NCBI GenBank assembly: GCA_002110485.1
Contig: MOWL01000045.1
Span: 1,736,001-1,800,000, forward strand
Direction of reading: 5' to 3'
DNA from: Emergomyces orientalis
Taxonomy: Eukaryota > Ascomycota > Eurotiomycetes > Onygenales > Ajellomycetaceae
Length of the DNA: 64,000 bases
Of the stretch, positions 48,073-59,715 are shown piece after piece; position 1 is the stretch's first letter; each line of letters begins with the position of its first letter. Below the pieces are notes generated by a model. It had not been told where the DNA came from. It did no database searches and was given only the letters and a program-made list of their open reading frames with translations. The position numbers and the translations under genes were made by a program.

Positions 48073-48717
48073 ATGACCGTCATTACAGCCCGCACCATAA
48101 CTCACGTCGACGAGGACTCCCTCGCCAATCTTAAATCACGCATCACCTACGTAAAAGGCTTTTTACACTTCACAGACCAAGACGGCACCCTAATTCAATC
48201 AGCCAAGGACATCATCGCCCCCGCCGTCCCCGCCGTCCTGGACGCAGTCTACACCCGCCTCCTCTCGTTCGACATAACCGCCAAATCTTTCGTGCCACGC
48301 CAACCAGAGCAAAATGCCAAAGACCCCGTCGCCGCATCTAGCGTCGCAGAGCTCTCTCTCGACCACCCAAACATCATCCACCGCAAGGACTTCCTCAAAA
48401 ACTACCTCGTCAGGCTAGTCAGCAACAAAGATTGGTCCGACGAGAGTTCTTTTTGGGATTACCTGGATAAAGTCGGCATCATGCACACGGGCCAAGCGGG
48501 CTTCAAGCATCGGGAGAAGAGACCCAAACTTCGTGTTGAGGTTATGCATATGTCGCTACTGCTGGGGTTTGTCGAGGAGATTGTGCTCAAGGCCATTCTA
48601 GCTGCTGAGGGATTGGATTTGCAGACTAAGACAGGCGTGATTACTGCGTTTAATAAGTTGTTGTGGATCCAGAATGATCTATTCCAGAGACATTATGTTG
48701 CGGAGAAGCCAGAGTAG
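48073..48717 (+). CDS. Stand-alone protoglobin-domain heme protein
   Basis: An intronless 214-residue gene from ATG 48073 to TAG 48717. The sequence fits the protoglobin / globin-sensor fold: an N-terminal helix with ITYVKGFLHFTDQD, a helix IIAPAVPAVLDAVYTRLLSFDIT, RKDFLKNYLVRLVSNKDW, then VGIMHTGQAGFKHRE. His138 in that last motif is at the position of the proximal heme ligand in protoglobins and globin-coupled sensors. The C-terminal helices (MHMSLLLGFVEEIVLKAIL, AFNKLLWIQNDLFQRHY) complete the fold, and there is no sensor or output domain. Archaeal protoglobins bind O2, CO and NO; the fungal ones are uncharacterised as far as I know, so a role in gas binding or NO handling is inference. 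No targeting signal, so probably cytosolic. Confidence 0.85.
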   Translation: MTVITARTITHVDEDSLANLKSRITYVKGFLHFTDQDGTLIQSAKDIIAPAVPAVLDAVYTRLLSFDITAKSFVPRQPEQNAKDPVAASSVAELSLDHPNIIHRKDFLKNYLVRLVSNKDWSDESSFWDYLDKVGIMHTGQAGFKHREKRPKLRVEVMHMSLLLGFVEEIVLKAILAAEGLDLQTKTGVITAFNKLLWIQNDLFQRHYVAEKPE

Positions 48718-51700
48718 ATTTTGGTGTGATTTGTTTCTTCGGTGTTAACCGTCTTCGTTGCTCTATTTTGTTCTTTTTTTACTTTTTTGATAATTTTTTT
48801 TTTTTATTTTTATTTTTATTTTATACTTTCTTCCTCTTCATCTCTGCCTTTGATGTGTATCTAGGATGGATGAGCATAAATCCTGGAGGCGGGACTCTGC
48901 TTGCTGGCATGGGACGGAAACAGAGGACACGGGACACGAGACACGGGACACAGGATACAAATATTCCGTCTCAATGGCGCATACAAACGCTTGATTTTAT
49001 ACCTGATATGATAGAAACGACCCCACTCTAGAGTTTATGAATTTACTCTTTTATATATTGGCTTCCTTTCATGTTTCGTTTCTTGGTTGCAGCCTGCGTA
49101 TGTAAAAGTATTTAGTTATTATCTGATCAATGGTGATAAAACACAATGAACCCCAATTGCATTCCAATTATCCCATTCACCCACTAATTCATTCCACAAT
49201 GGGGAATCGATTTCGTACAATAAATTGCATTTGCTTTATATGTTATTTCCATCTCATCATGTAGATTCCACATCCACGTGGATATATCGCAGAATAAATA
49301 CCAGCTCTCGTATGTACTTTACACAGACGTCCAGTGCGATATTGTATTAAGCGAGGTTGGATGTTGCTGAGGAAAAAAGAGTGAAGGAGCTTGTTCACAA
49401 AAAACCATTGATAACCACTGATGGCGTAAAAGGATCTTCCATCTCAAGATCCCCTGGAATTCAACCATTTCTAGGTCGGGTATATCCATAGCGACCTAGC
49501 CTCATTAAGACGCAATATAAGATTACGCAACAACTCATTCTGGCCTCAAGCATGACGGCAAGTAGATAGAAACAGAAAGGAGCAATCATTGCCTCGCGCT
49601 TTCGTTCGGATTTCGCCTGTGGTTTCGGTATCCCTTGCCCATAACTAGTCATTCATTGGCGGCAGCATATGAGATATCGTTCAGATCCATGTAGTGCACT
49701 GTACATGTATGTACATTGTGCGGCAATTGGGAGATTTTTCCTTGGTAATGCGCCTGTGCCAGGATCTTATTAACACGCCGAGAAGAATTATGTGCGGTAA
49801 TCAGGAGAGAATCCACCGTATGGCTGCCGCAACGTCGTGTTATCCGATGGGGGAAAAGGACCAACATTGGTCTTCCGCCTGCAAGCACTGAGCGCGGAAT
49901 TGTGTCGAAAAAAGTAGCCGTGAGGTAATTTCGTATCTAAGGGTTAGAATAATAGCCGCGCAGATACGAAAAGAAACGTTCCGCTTCCGGAGTGGGAGCG
50001 AGTCGATATTCTCGGATATATTTCGCTCGCTGTATGCTCTGTTGTTTTTGCAGAGTGGGCACGTTTGTCGGGAGTCACCAAGAGGGGGGTTGGGGTTGGG
50101 TTGTGCAAGTTACTTTGGTGTCGCATATGTTTGCTATCTGCGTTCAGTGTATCAATACCAGGACATCCCATGGTATTGTGAAAATCGGAGGCAACGAAAA
50201 ATCTGTGGCTGGTACAGTCGTTTCCTATTTTCTCACCATGCTATTATCGGCATGAAGCAAACTGAACTAGATATAGAAATTGTCAGTGGCATCTCAGTAC
50301 CGAACATTATTGTCTTGTCTCTTTCATTTTCGTTTTTCCCATCCTGGAAAGTTTGGGAAATTCCATCACTCTAGCAAACGAAAAATCCGCAACGATGGCG
50401 AAAGGAACTGAAGATAATAATAGAGAAAAAATCAACTTTTCTTTGTGGTCGTTGAAATATCTGGCCCGCGAAACAACGGGTCGACGGAAGAAGATCCGGC
50501 GGGATCCAGTGGAAGCTGTTACGGCCCTGAGCCCACCATTACTGAATCCAGAAGACAACAGTGGGTTCATCCAGGTTTCATGATGTTCTAACTCAAAAAT
50601 AGAGACACAATCAAAAGAATTCATCAACCATTTCGACAATGAAAAAATTCAACAAGATCAAAAACCATCATTGTCTAAGCCGGGTAGGTAGCCAAATGGC
50701 GAGAGAGCCAAAATAACGCAGATGTTGCTTCTCACACTCTTGCGCAAAGTATGTAGTTTTTGACAATGTTGGATGAATATTTGACCATTGATGTTTCGGA
50801 TATCCCATGTGCGAAGACGAAAGTTCAGTTCCTGACCTAGGCGTTGAGCGAGAACTCCCCATTCCATACCTGATGAAACCCACTGTGGTGTTTTAGGGGG
50901 GGGGGGGTGTTCTGGTCTGTTGGTGATGTCGAGAGTAAAAATCAGGTCGTGGAAGCGGTGACAAAAGGACCGCCTCAGCAATGGTTGCAGGCATCGATAA
51001 TTTGAAGTAAAGGTAAAAAAGGGACGGGATTAACTTAATGCTCAATTCTTGAAATCTCGAAATCTCGAGTCCAAGCATGGATCGGAAATGAATGAAACAT
51101 GTTGTGGCTTTCTTGCCGCTCAATCTTGAATCAGGAATCCACCACAGTGGAGGGATCAATTTTGTAAACCCAGTCACAGCCCCACAGATTGATGAAACCA
51201 TAGATATTATTATTGTTACAGCGGGAAAAGTGCATGTACTGGGAGTGGGGGAGAGTGGGGGAAGAAGATTCACAAAGGGGGAGGAAAGAGGGAGATTGTT
51301 AGGGGAATTGCACGCTGCTGAACGGAGTGGGCAGCCACACCCTCCCTCGGTGTACAGTAGCTTGATGTGGCGGACAACACGCATAAATCCGCAAAGTGAT
51401 CAAAACCACCGTTTTCCTTCAATTGGCTGTTGCCATCCATGATCGAGGTATTGAACTGGCGAGAAAATTGGTAAGCGGCACACACGCATCCATGATTTCC
51501 CCTGAAAACCAAGCCACTCCAGGAAGAAAAACGCGGACAAGTTTCTAGCCGGGTTCAAATGAATTGCCGAATCAAACGCAAGCGATCATCATGCCGCGAG
51601 CGTTTCATCGGGATGGCACAAATTTCGGGACGGTTTGTTTCATGATGGGCGCGCCGGGAGTAACTGCAGCATTTGCTTCGAAGGCGTACTCTGTGTCATA

Positions 51701-51837
51701 TTCTTCAGTGAGCACGACCGCCGAGGAGAGGCAATACTTGTCTTGCTGAAAGAAAGAAGAAAACTTCAAAAATGGAATTGTGCTATGGAGGCACGAATCG
51801 CTGGTGTTGTATATCTACTAAGGTGCATAGTTAATGT

Positions 51838-51856
51838 TCAGAGCTCTGAGCTCTGA
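51838..51856. repeat. 9-bp inverted repeat with a 1-nt centre
   Basis: TCAGAGCTC, one T, then GAGCTCTGA: a perfect palindrome around a single central base in non-coding sequence. Confidence 0.85.
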
Positions 51857-53802
51857 TAAACTGCCCCGTTCCCTTCGAGTGTTGGTTGGAACTGAAACCC
51901 CATCTACGCGCAACAGTTCCAAACCTAAGCTCGGAAGCTTTGGGCTTTTGGGTATTGATATGTAATAATGATAATATTAATCTGACTGTACTGTACCCAC
52001 GAGAAATCGTCAGTGGCGAGTCAACCTGCTGTGCTGTCATATCAAAAAGGGCTGTTTCACCCTGCTGATTTTTTTGGCCAGCGTTTTTAAGTATCATTAA
52101 CCAAGATGCTGCACAGTTTTCAGGCATTTTCTGAGCCATTATGTCATATACGAATACTTCCTCCGTACAGACACACAGATGCCAGATGTATGAACGTCCT
52201 TTTTTTGAGCGAAGGACGAAGAAGCGCCGTGAGGGAAATTTTATAAATACCAATGCTGTGAGGTGTACCGAGTACTCCGTAATACATGGGGAAATAACAT
52301 AGAGTTTCATACATTGTAATTAATATATTACATCCAATTAACTTTCATAAGCCGAATGCTTCTGTCAGCCATCTCAGCCCCCAAATTGCGCGAAAACCAG
52401 AGGGGTTGCTGGAAATAGCAACCCAACCGACGCCCAGGTCGTGGGATGAAAAAAGAATATAATGATGATGGCTTTCCAGATGGCAGGAAGCTAATTCGAG
52501 CTGGTTGCAGAGCACAGATCTGATATTAGGTTTGCAGAGCTTGAGCTTACTTCTTCCCGCCGTGAGAGTCTCAGTTATTTTTGCGCACGGCTGGGATCCA
52601 TTGGAGACACAGAAATGGTCTCAGCCAGCAAGAATTCAGGCCACTTGAGTATTTTTCGCCTATGTAATCAGTTGTATTGCAGTAACGTATTGTACGGAGT
52701 GAGATAATTTATAGCCGGTATTGGGTGATGAGCCGGTGTCGTTTCGCAAAATAATGTGCATGTGTGCCAATTTTTGACAGCGCCAGCCGACGGACTGGAG
52801 GAGTGGAAATGATGGCCACAGCGGGCTCCACAAAGGCCATGTTTTGAAAGGAGGTTGGTTACTGTGCCGAGATTGGATAATAAAATTTGGTGTACACTGC
52901 CCAAGCCGCTGTTTTCGTCGTACTAGTTAATGATTGGACAAAGTTAAAACATCTCTTCCCGCCTACGCAGACAACGTCCACTTCATGAGAGCTGGGAGGA
53001 TAGGAATAATATTCGATCTAGTCTCGTTTCTGAACACCCATGCTGCCCATAATTGGTCGAAATAAGGCCACAGGATAGCGCTTCGAGATCTCTCGACAAA
53101 AGGCAATCTCTGAAAATAATGTTCCAGAGCAGAATACATCGTCAGAATAACCTGGGGGGGAGGACGTGGCTTTGGCTGGGTTACGCCCCCGCCAGGAACG
53201 TGAGCGTTTTAGTGGCGAGCCGCGTTGGTACCTGCAGAAGTGGAATAATAATCCTTCTCACAAGCCTTGACTTGGCGTGATAACAAGTGACCAGAGCCAA
53301 CCAGGAGCCGCCAAAGCCGATTAAATCCAGAAAGGCCCTGGTTAGAACAAAATGAGCCGTGGGGCAAATCAGAGCAAATAGCCAGTGGTATCTCTGGGCT
53401 TGTTTTGGTGGCACTTGGAGGGCGCGGGGCGGAGTGGAGCACCAACCACTGTGGCCGCTGTGAACTGGCTGTGGATCGCATGGATGACGGAAAGGAGAAT
53501 GTCAGTAGGGGCTGGGAGAGGGTGAGTTCCACTGGTGGTGCAGTATTGCTGGCGCTCGATGAGAGCAGAAAGAAGGCGTTTCCCCAAAGCGACTGAGCCA
53601 CTGAACAGGCAATAATATGCTCGCACTCTGGCCATCCAAATGAAGCCAGGCCGGGGAGATTGAGGGAAGCAGCCAGTAAGACGGCGAGCAGCGCTGCGAG
53701 GTTGCATGGCCCATTAAAATTAGGGCAATCCCACCAGGCCATTTAAGATCGCCTGTTTGCTAGCATTCTTCCCCCTTTTCCGCTTGTTTTCCTCTGCTGG
53801 AT

Positions 53803-53829
53803 AGGCTAGACAGGCTAGACAGGCTAGGA
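53803..53829. repeat. 9-bp tandem repeat, AGGCTAGAC x2.9
   Basis: Two exact copies and one near-copy of AGGCTAGAC in the upstream region of the GPI-protein gene. Confidence 0.85.
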
Positions 53830-53940
53830 CCGCCTGGACAGCTGGGGCCAGCACGCGCACTCCCCTTTCCAGATTTCAGCGCAGCGATGATCTGCCAGCT
53901 TAATCTCCCACGTCCTACAAAAGTTGACGGTCGCCCACGT

Positions 53941-54000
53941 TGTCTTCCTTTTTTCTCTTTCCTTTCTCCTCTTTTTCTTCTGCTGTCATACTCAAGTCAA
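53941..54000 (+). promoter_or_regulatory. CT-rich core promoter tract of the GPI-protein gene
   Basis: A pyrimidine-rich stretch (TTCCTTTTTTCTCTTTCC and similar) begins about 220 nt before the ATG at 54159. Such tracts often mark transcription start regions of strongly expressed genes in filamentous fungi. Confidence 0.45.
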
Positions 54001-54158
54001 TCTTCTACCTCCCTTCCTTGAAGTATCTCGCTTTCGACTTCGGTCGCCCACGCTCTTTATTTAATTTCTCCAACTACAACTTACGTTCTTTCCCACCAAT
54101 AATTTTTAGCGATCTTTATTCGTGCAATTATTAATTAATTCCACATCATACCGTCAAC

Positions 54159-54967
54159 ATGCGTTTCACAGCTGCTTCCGTTGCCCTCTTCGCTGGCGCC
54201 GCTATCGCCATGCCCGGCTACCAGGATGGCTATCCAGTCAACCCTCAGCCCACCACCGTCTACTCCACCCAGGACGTAACCATCACCAGCTGCCCCCCAG
54301 GTGCCTACCACTGCACCGGCACTGGCCCTGAGCCCACTGGTGGCAGCCCCATCCCTTCTGATGACTACCCAGTTGATCCCCAGCCAACCGACACTGAGAC
54401 CCCTTATCCCACTGAGGACTATCCCACTGGGGCCTATCCCACTGGGACTGCCAGCGCGGACCCAACTCTCACTGATGAGCCAACGCCTTGCACAACTCAG
54501 TCGGAGCCAACTGATGCTTACCCAACTCAACCGGAGCCAACTGACGCTTATCCCACTGATACTGAGTCTCCTTATCCCACTGGTACTGAGACTCCTTATC
54601 CTACTGATACTGAGACTCCTTATCCCACCGAGACCTCCAGTGCCTACCCAACCGGTGGTGAAGGTTACCCAACTACCTCCATTATCACCTACACAACCTG
54701 TGTCCCAACTGTGTCCTACTCCACCACTCTCATCTACCCAACTGCTGAGCCCACTGTTCCCGAATACCATGGATCTGAGGGCCTCCCCGAGCCAACTGGT
54801 GGTTACCCAACGTAAGTAACTATTACGCAATAAGCATTTTTAAGAGTTCCTGGTTTTAACATCTTTCTAGTACCACACCCCCTCCATTTGATGGTGCTGC
54901 CAGCTCCGTTGGAACCAACTTCGCTGTCGCCGGTCTCGCTGCCGTCGCTGCTCTCTTCCTTGCATAG
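54159..54967 (+). CDS. GPI-anchored Thr/Pro-rich cell-wall protein with YPT repeats
   Basis: Two exons, 54159-54811 and 54871-54967, giving 249 residues; the 59-nt intron starts GTAAGT and ends CTAG. A signal peptide (MRFTAASVALFAGAAIAMP) is followed by a Thr/Pro/Tyr-rich region built of short tandem units such as TETPYPTD and EPTDAYPT, with few charges except Asp/Glu, then a Cys-containing segment TYTTCVPTVSYSTTLIYPTAE. The second exon adds DGAASSVGTNFAVAGLAAVA and a short hydrophobic tail, a GPI-anchor signal with a probable omega site in DGAAS. These features indicate a heavily O-mannosylated wall protein. Without the second exon the protein would look soluble. Function beyond the wall is unknown; I do not assign a named antigen. 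Confidence 0.87.
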
Positions 54968-57900
54968 ATTTCTTTCGATGATGATACCCACGATTTGCTC
55001 TAGCCTTTCTCGCTAGACGTTCGGCTTGTTAGCTTGGCCCTCCAGGGGTTTTTGCTGAGAGGCTGCGGCGGCTGGCACAGAGGAGCTGGAGCTCTGTTCT
55101 GGGCTTTTTGTTTTTTAATTTTAACACTGTTGGGGTAAACAAATGGCAGAAAGTTCATTTTTCGATATTTTCTCTCTTCCTAGCTGCAAAAAGCGCATCT
55201 TTCCCTTAATTAATTCTTGTCCTATATATACTTTTTGCTTCATTCTTAATGATGACCGACACGAACGCAACTTATTGGGGCATGGGGTTCGGTTCTCAGA
55301 ACAGCCACCAGAGTTCCTCTTTTCTACTCTATATAGTATATAAAGAGAGGGAAGCATGAATTCTTGGGGACCATATAATAATTTTCTGACTGTTATTCTA
55401 TTTGATGGTATTTCTCAACATCTTGTCTGCTGGTTCCTCTCTGTTTCATTTTCTGATTGATTTGGGACCTTCCGTCACAAGTCAATTGAATGCCATTGGA
55501 ATCGATTTCCCTTTCAGGTTTTTTCCTACACTTGTCAATTCTTCTAGAAAGAATCCTGCCGATAAATGTTTTGTAGCCAGCCATTTCTTTGAGAATATCT
55601 TGTTGTATGTCACCCCGAGAAGGGAGTCCTTGGGCTAGGGAAAAAGAAACAATAACCTGAGCTTTTCTTGCCATTTCGTGTTCTTATCTGCCTTCTCTTC
55701 TTTTTTCCAAGGTTTTTTTCATATTATACCCGAGATCATTTTCCCATTTATCATATCCCCGTTCATGCTTCGCCGTCTTCGCTCCGTCTAATCAATTTCC
55801 TTGCTCCGTTTATATAAGTTTCTTCTAATTTTTAGCATTCCCACCGTATAAAAAAAGAAGCCTCCTTTTCGGATGCTGTACTCCGTAGATCCCATTAAAA
55901 AAACAGGTTTTCTTGCCCACTTGAAACAACCCCGGACGAGCTCTCAAGCAACTTGACCCTTGCTAACCTCTTGTTACCCCCTGTCCATGCTGGTAATCAA
56001 TTGAATCGCCTGTGACTGTATTCTATTCTGATGTTACCCAATACTGGCACCTCAATTTCCCCTCGTGGCGGCTTAGGGTCGCTTTCCCTCGGTGTATATT
56101 TGCGCCAAGTAAACCCGGTGTGGAAGAAAGGAGCGCAGACATGAACCAGATCAGCAATCCAACTGTTGTAACAATCAATCAAAACAAGCAAATGAGAACT
56201 AATCTTTGCCCAGTACATCTTATAACCTCACATCTATTTAATCAAATCAGCCTCACTCTCCATTGGTTCTGCTCACAATATCATCTATGACTTCCATCAA
56301 TGTTTACAATACTCATCTTCTTTCAACCTTGTTTTGAAACGCGCTGCTGAATACGGCCACACCAACAAAGAACCATGAATTGAATGAATGGTGAGGGAAT
56401 TAGCATTTATTCAAGCTCAATATTTTTTTTTGTATTTCTTACATTGATGCTCACAAGTAAGCTTTTAATGCCAATTGATGGATATACATAAGCCCTAATG
56501 GAATCAATTCCTGTGACAGGGATTTTGCTTCATTTCAGTTTTTTATTCTGGGGCCTTTCTTTGAGTAATCTTTTTCTACACATGTGTGTGAAAGTGGCAC
56601 TAACCTAACTACCATTGCAGTTACATATGCATACATCGCTGTGCGTGTAAAACAAGTAGGCATGTATGTTTCTTTCATTTACCTTTGTTCAATCTCTGCA
56701 GATGATGCTAAGAATGAATGTTACTTTTGCTCCCTGTGTTATTCTATGATGGGGCCTATAAATCTCAGGATTCTCATTCTCAGGCCAACAACAGAGGTAT
56801 TAAACCCCGCTATAAGGCAAGAGGAGATATATACATGATTATACTATTAGGCGTCTACGCTGCGTAGAGTACTTCAATAACAGGGGTGAGAAACAGAGAT
56901 GTGAGTTGGTGGTATGTAGTTATAGAGAGGTGGCAGTTGATGATATGCATGTACTAGTAAGTAAACTATGGGTACTCCTACATTTCTATCTAGCCACCAA
57001 GGTTTTAATTCCATGCCATTCATTCAGCACGTCTATGGGGATTAAAAGATTCAAGGGTCTTCACCGACTTGCATCTAGTTTACATATTTAATGTATTGTA
57101 TAAGACATCAGTTGACACAAACCTCATACAAAGGTACTGTAACCACATGTGTGCTTTGTGATTTCAGTTCCATCCATGAGACTCCTGTTTATAGTTGAAG
57201 TAGTAAGCAGAACATTTTAAAAACCTACAGAATATCAAATAAAATAATGAGCAAGAAATTGAAAACTTTCCAGGGTCCTCTTTTAAGGAATGCTATATTT
57301 ATTTCGTAGTGATGGGGGGAAGATCAATATTTATTACCTTGGTAATTAGGATAGGGGGTTTTCGTCGGTTTTACCATCTTTAATGAAGTGGAATAATAAT
57401 AAGATCATTAGAAGCAAAGACAAACAATATCAGAATGGATACGAAGCTTTTTGAAAATGGTGTTCAAATAAGACCATGATAAGACGGCATCGGCAGGATT
57501 GATCCGCGGACGTCATCTTCGGCTTAATTCCTCGCCGGATCTCTGTGAATAGTTATTGCCGTGCGTGGACACTGGCAGGGGGTTAAAGCATAAAGTCTTC
57601 AGACGGTGAGATCTCAAACCTCGCCAGGGGATCGTGGAGGATAAGGGGCTGCTGGCAAGGGGCTGGTCTATCTTTAACACTCCTGCCCCCCCCAGCCCCT
57701 GGGGTTGGAGCTTGGTTAGGTCTATGATAACTAAATATAGGATCTGTAGTGAGATTGTTCTTGGCGTCTTCCTTGACAACATTGGCTGCTACATGCTCTT
57801 AAAACCAGAGAGAAAGAAACTACGGCAGCAAGAGCTGCTTTGTGGTGATATTATTCTCTATTAGTTTTGCTATATAATTGCTATCTACTTGTCAGTCCAT

Positions 57901-59091
57901 CTTCAGCAAGCAAACAATTCCAGATATCAGCGTCGCTAACTGTGGATTTCAAGAGGATATTTGCATCTCAGCTCGGACTTGGCACAATGATCTGGGACAA
58001 ATGAAAGTACAGCTGCAAGAGATAGATTCCTTGCTTCAAAATGATAAACAACTCTGATAGTCATCACTAAAAGTCACTGAAAACGACAAACCTTTAAAAT
58101 ATTAATAAGCTCTCCGCAATGCAACGAATTCGGGCGTCAGCTAATAATAGACTGACAAGATGTTGCTTACCCAGCTTCTTGCCATCGAAATCTCACATTC
58201 TGCGTGCGGATAAGCTGTATCTATTTTTGTTGCCGTAGCTGTTAACTATTATGTCGCTCTTGAATATCTTTCCTTCGAAACATGATGCCAACAAGTCTAG
58301 GAGACATTATTTTTCGGCGATGTTTGCATGGCATTTGGCTGATCTTGGCGATCCGCCCAAGCGCGGTCGTATACCCTGCACAAATTCAATTCCTGCCTAT
58401 CTCCCTTTCTGGCATCTGGCCGCCAATATTCTTCAGAACCATCGTATTCAAAGCGCTGGGAGAACATGTCGACCGTATCCGTGATATTGCTGCGAGATCA
58501 ACCATCGTTCCCCTCGTTAGGAATTAGGGAGTTGAAGCTCGATGCTGCTAGCCAGCCTGCCCAGAAGAGATCATGGCGAAGCAACCAAACACAGCCATCG
58601 CAGCGGGGAGCGGTGCTGGCGGAGACCAACTATGCTATGATCGCAACGCCTCTCGAGCTAGCTCGTCATTCATCGGGCTTTCAAAATAATATCGATGCTA
58701 GCATGGATTATCTAAATTCTATGCTTACTGCGTATACGTGAAACTTCTGTTGGGGCACCCGCCATGCGCCCCCGCCCGTGTTCGCTCGCTGCCTCTTTAT
58801 AAAATCGATCGTTCTCCCACCCCCCTGAAAGAGCCCTTTTGCGAGCTTTTAGTAGAGTGGGTTTCACGCTTCTCTCCAACATATTATTGTGATATTGTCT
58901 GGCAGTTGTTGCATATTTATCTTGCTACACCCCTGTTGGCTTCGGATACTTTTCATTGCTTATCCTTCACCACCACGTTTCTTTATATATTCCGTTTTAT
59001 CTGTCGAGCGCGCCTACCGGTCATTTACAGACCGGGTAATCAGTATCAAAATAAGAGAGGCGGATCACAATATCCTAGACAACATAACAAC
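54968..59091. other. Long intergenic region
   Basis: About 4.1 kb, AT-rich, with many short chance ORFs on both strands. Two overlapping plus-strand frames at 58251-58741 (an ATG at 58251 and another at 58466) have no recognisable motif. The plus-strand frame of the next gene stays open from 58738 but has no ATG before 59092. No RNA gene or clear repeat found. Confidence 0.5.
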
Positions 59092-59715
59092 ATGGCGGGC
59101 GTACCAAGGATTGAACTGTGTTCGCCGCAGGAATCTGTACCTCAGTGCTATGCAACAGTTTCGCCATGCACATTTAGAGCACCACTTGAACCTGCCGTCT
59201 CCATCTTCTCACCCGACTACGAGAAAACTATCAAGAAATCCAAATCAGATAACGGCATGCGGAAGAGTTTCTGGTCGAAGCTCAAGAGGAACAAGAGTGA
59301 AAACTACCGTCATTCCGACATGCTCACAACGTACGCCAGATCAGATCCTCAACAGGCTAGGGCTAGTGGAAGACTCGTCTGGTCAACCGAACATCATATG
59401 TGGATGTTCCCAGACCCTAAACACAGCAGCGAGCAGCACACTCCTCAAAAACAGTGGTGGCTGGCTCGGGAAAATGAACGTCGACCTAGGTCTACCATCG
59501 CTACAACCCGAACCTCCAATGACAGTGACGAACTCCTCTTCGCACAATTACCTGGCCATTACCCTCTCAGCCCATACGACTCTGTCAACAATAACAACGT
59601 TCTTCCAACATATACGACCGGCAGAAATTTCGATGATGTCGCTACCCGAACAGGAACTGAAAGCCAGTGGACTCTCGTGGCGAAGAGGGTCAGTGGGTCT
59701 GCTTCAGTGCACTGA
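59092..59715 (+). CDS. Basic fungal protein of unknown function
   Basis: 207 residues from the first in-frame ATG (59092, context ACAACATGG) to TGA at 59713-59715; the frame is open upstream to 58738 without another ATG, so that part is 5' UTR by my choice. There is no signal peptide or membrane segment. A Lys/Arg-rich stretch KKSKSDNGMRKSFWSKLKRNK lies near residues 48-68, and W-rich motifs (LVWSTEHHMWMF, QKQWWLARENERRP) follow. An Asn/Tyr/Pro-rich region is found near the C-terminus. I do not recognise a family; the pattern looks like a lineage-specific regulatory or disordered protein. It may be expressed, as codon use is smooth, but this is weak evidence. Confidence 0.55.
   Translation: MAGVPRIELCSPQESVPQCYATVSPCTFRAPLEPAVSIFSPDYEKTIKKSKSDNGMRKSFWSKLKRNKSENYRHSDMLTTYARSDPQQARASGRLVWSTEHHMWMFPDPKHSSEQHTPQKQWWLARENERRPRSTIATTRTSNDSDELLFAQLPGHYPLSPYDSVNNNNVLPTYTTGRNFDDVATRTGTESQWTLVAKRVSGSASVH

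Larger units (their letters stand above)
48718..54158. other. Long intergenic region
   Basis: About 5.4 kb. It contains a G13 run at 50896-50908, a 19-nt SacI-type palindrome at 51838-51856 and a 9-bp tandem repeat at 53803-53829. The 177-codon frame at 53209-53742 (-) overlaps other frames and has no homology I can recognise. The last 220 bases are CT-rich promoter of the GPI-protein gene. No RNA gene seen. Confidence 0.5.

Noticed and set aside
53209..53742. A 177-codon minus-strand frame with a signal-peptide-like start
   Set aside because: Three minus-strand frames overlap the same bases, composition is odd for a protein and there is no known motif.
58251..58741. Overlapping plus-strand frames starting at two ATGs
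   Set aside because: No motif, no splice pattern that joins them convincingly to the gene at 59092.
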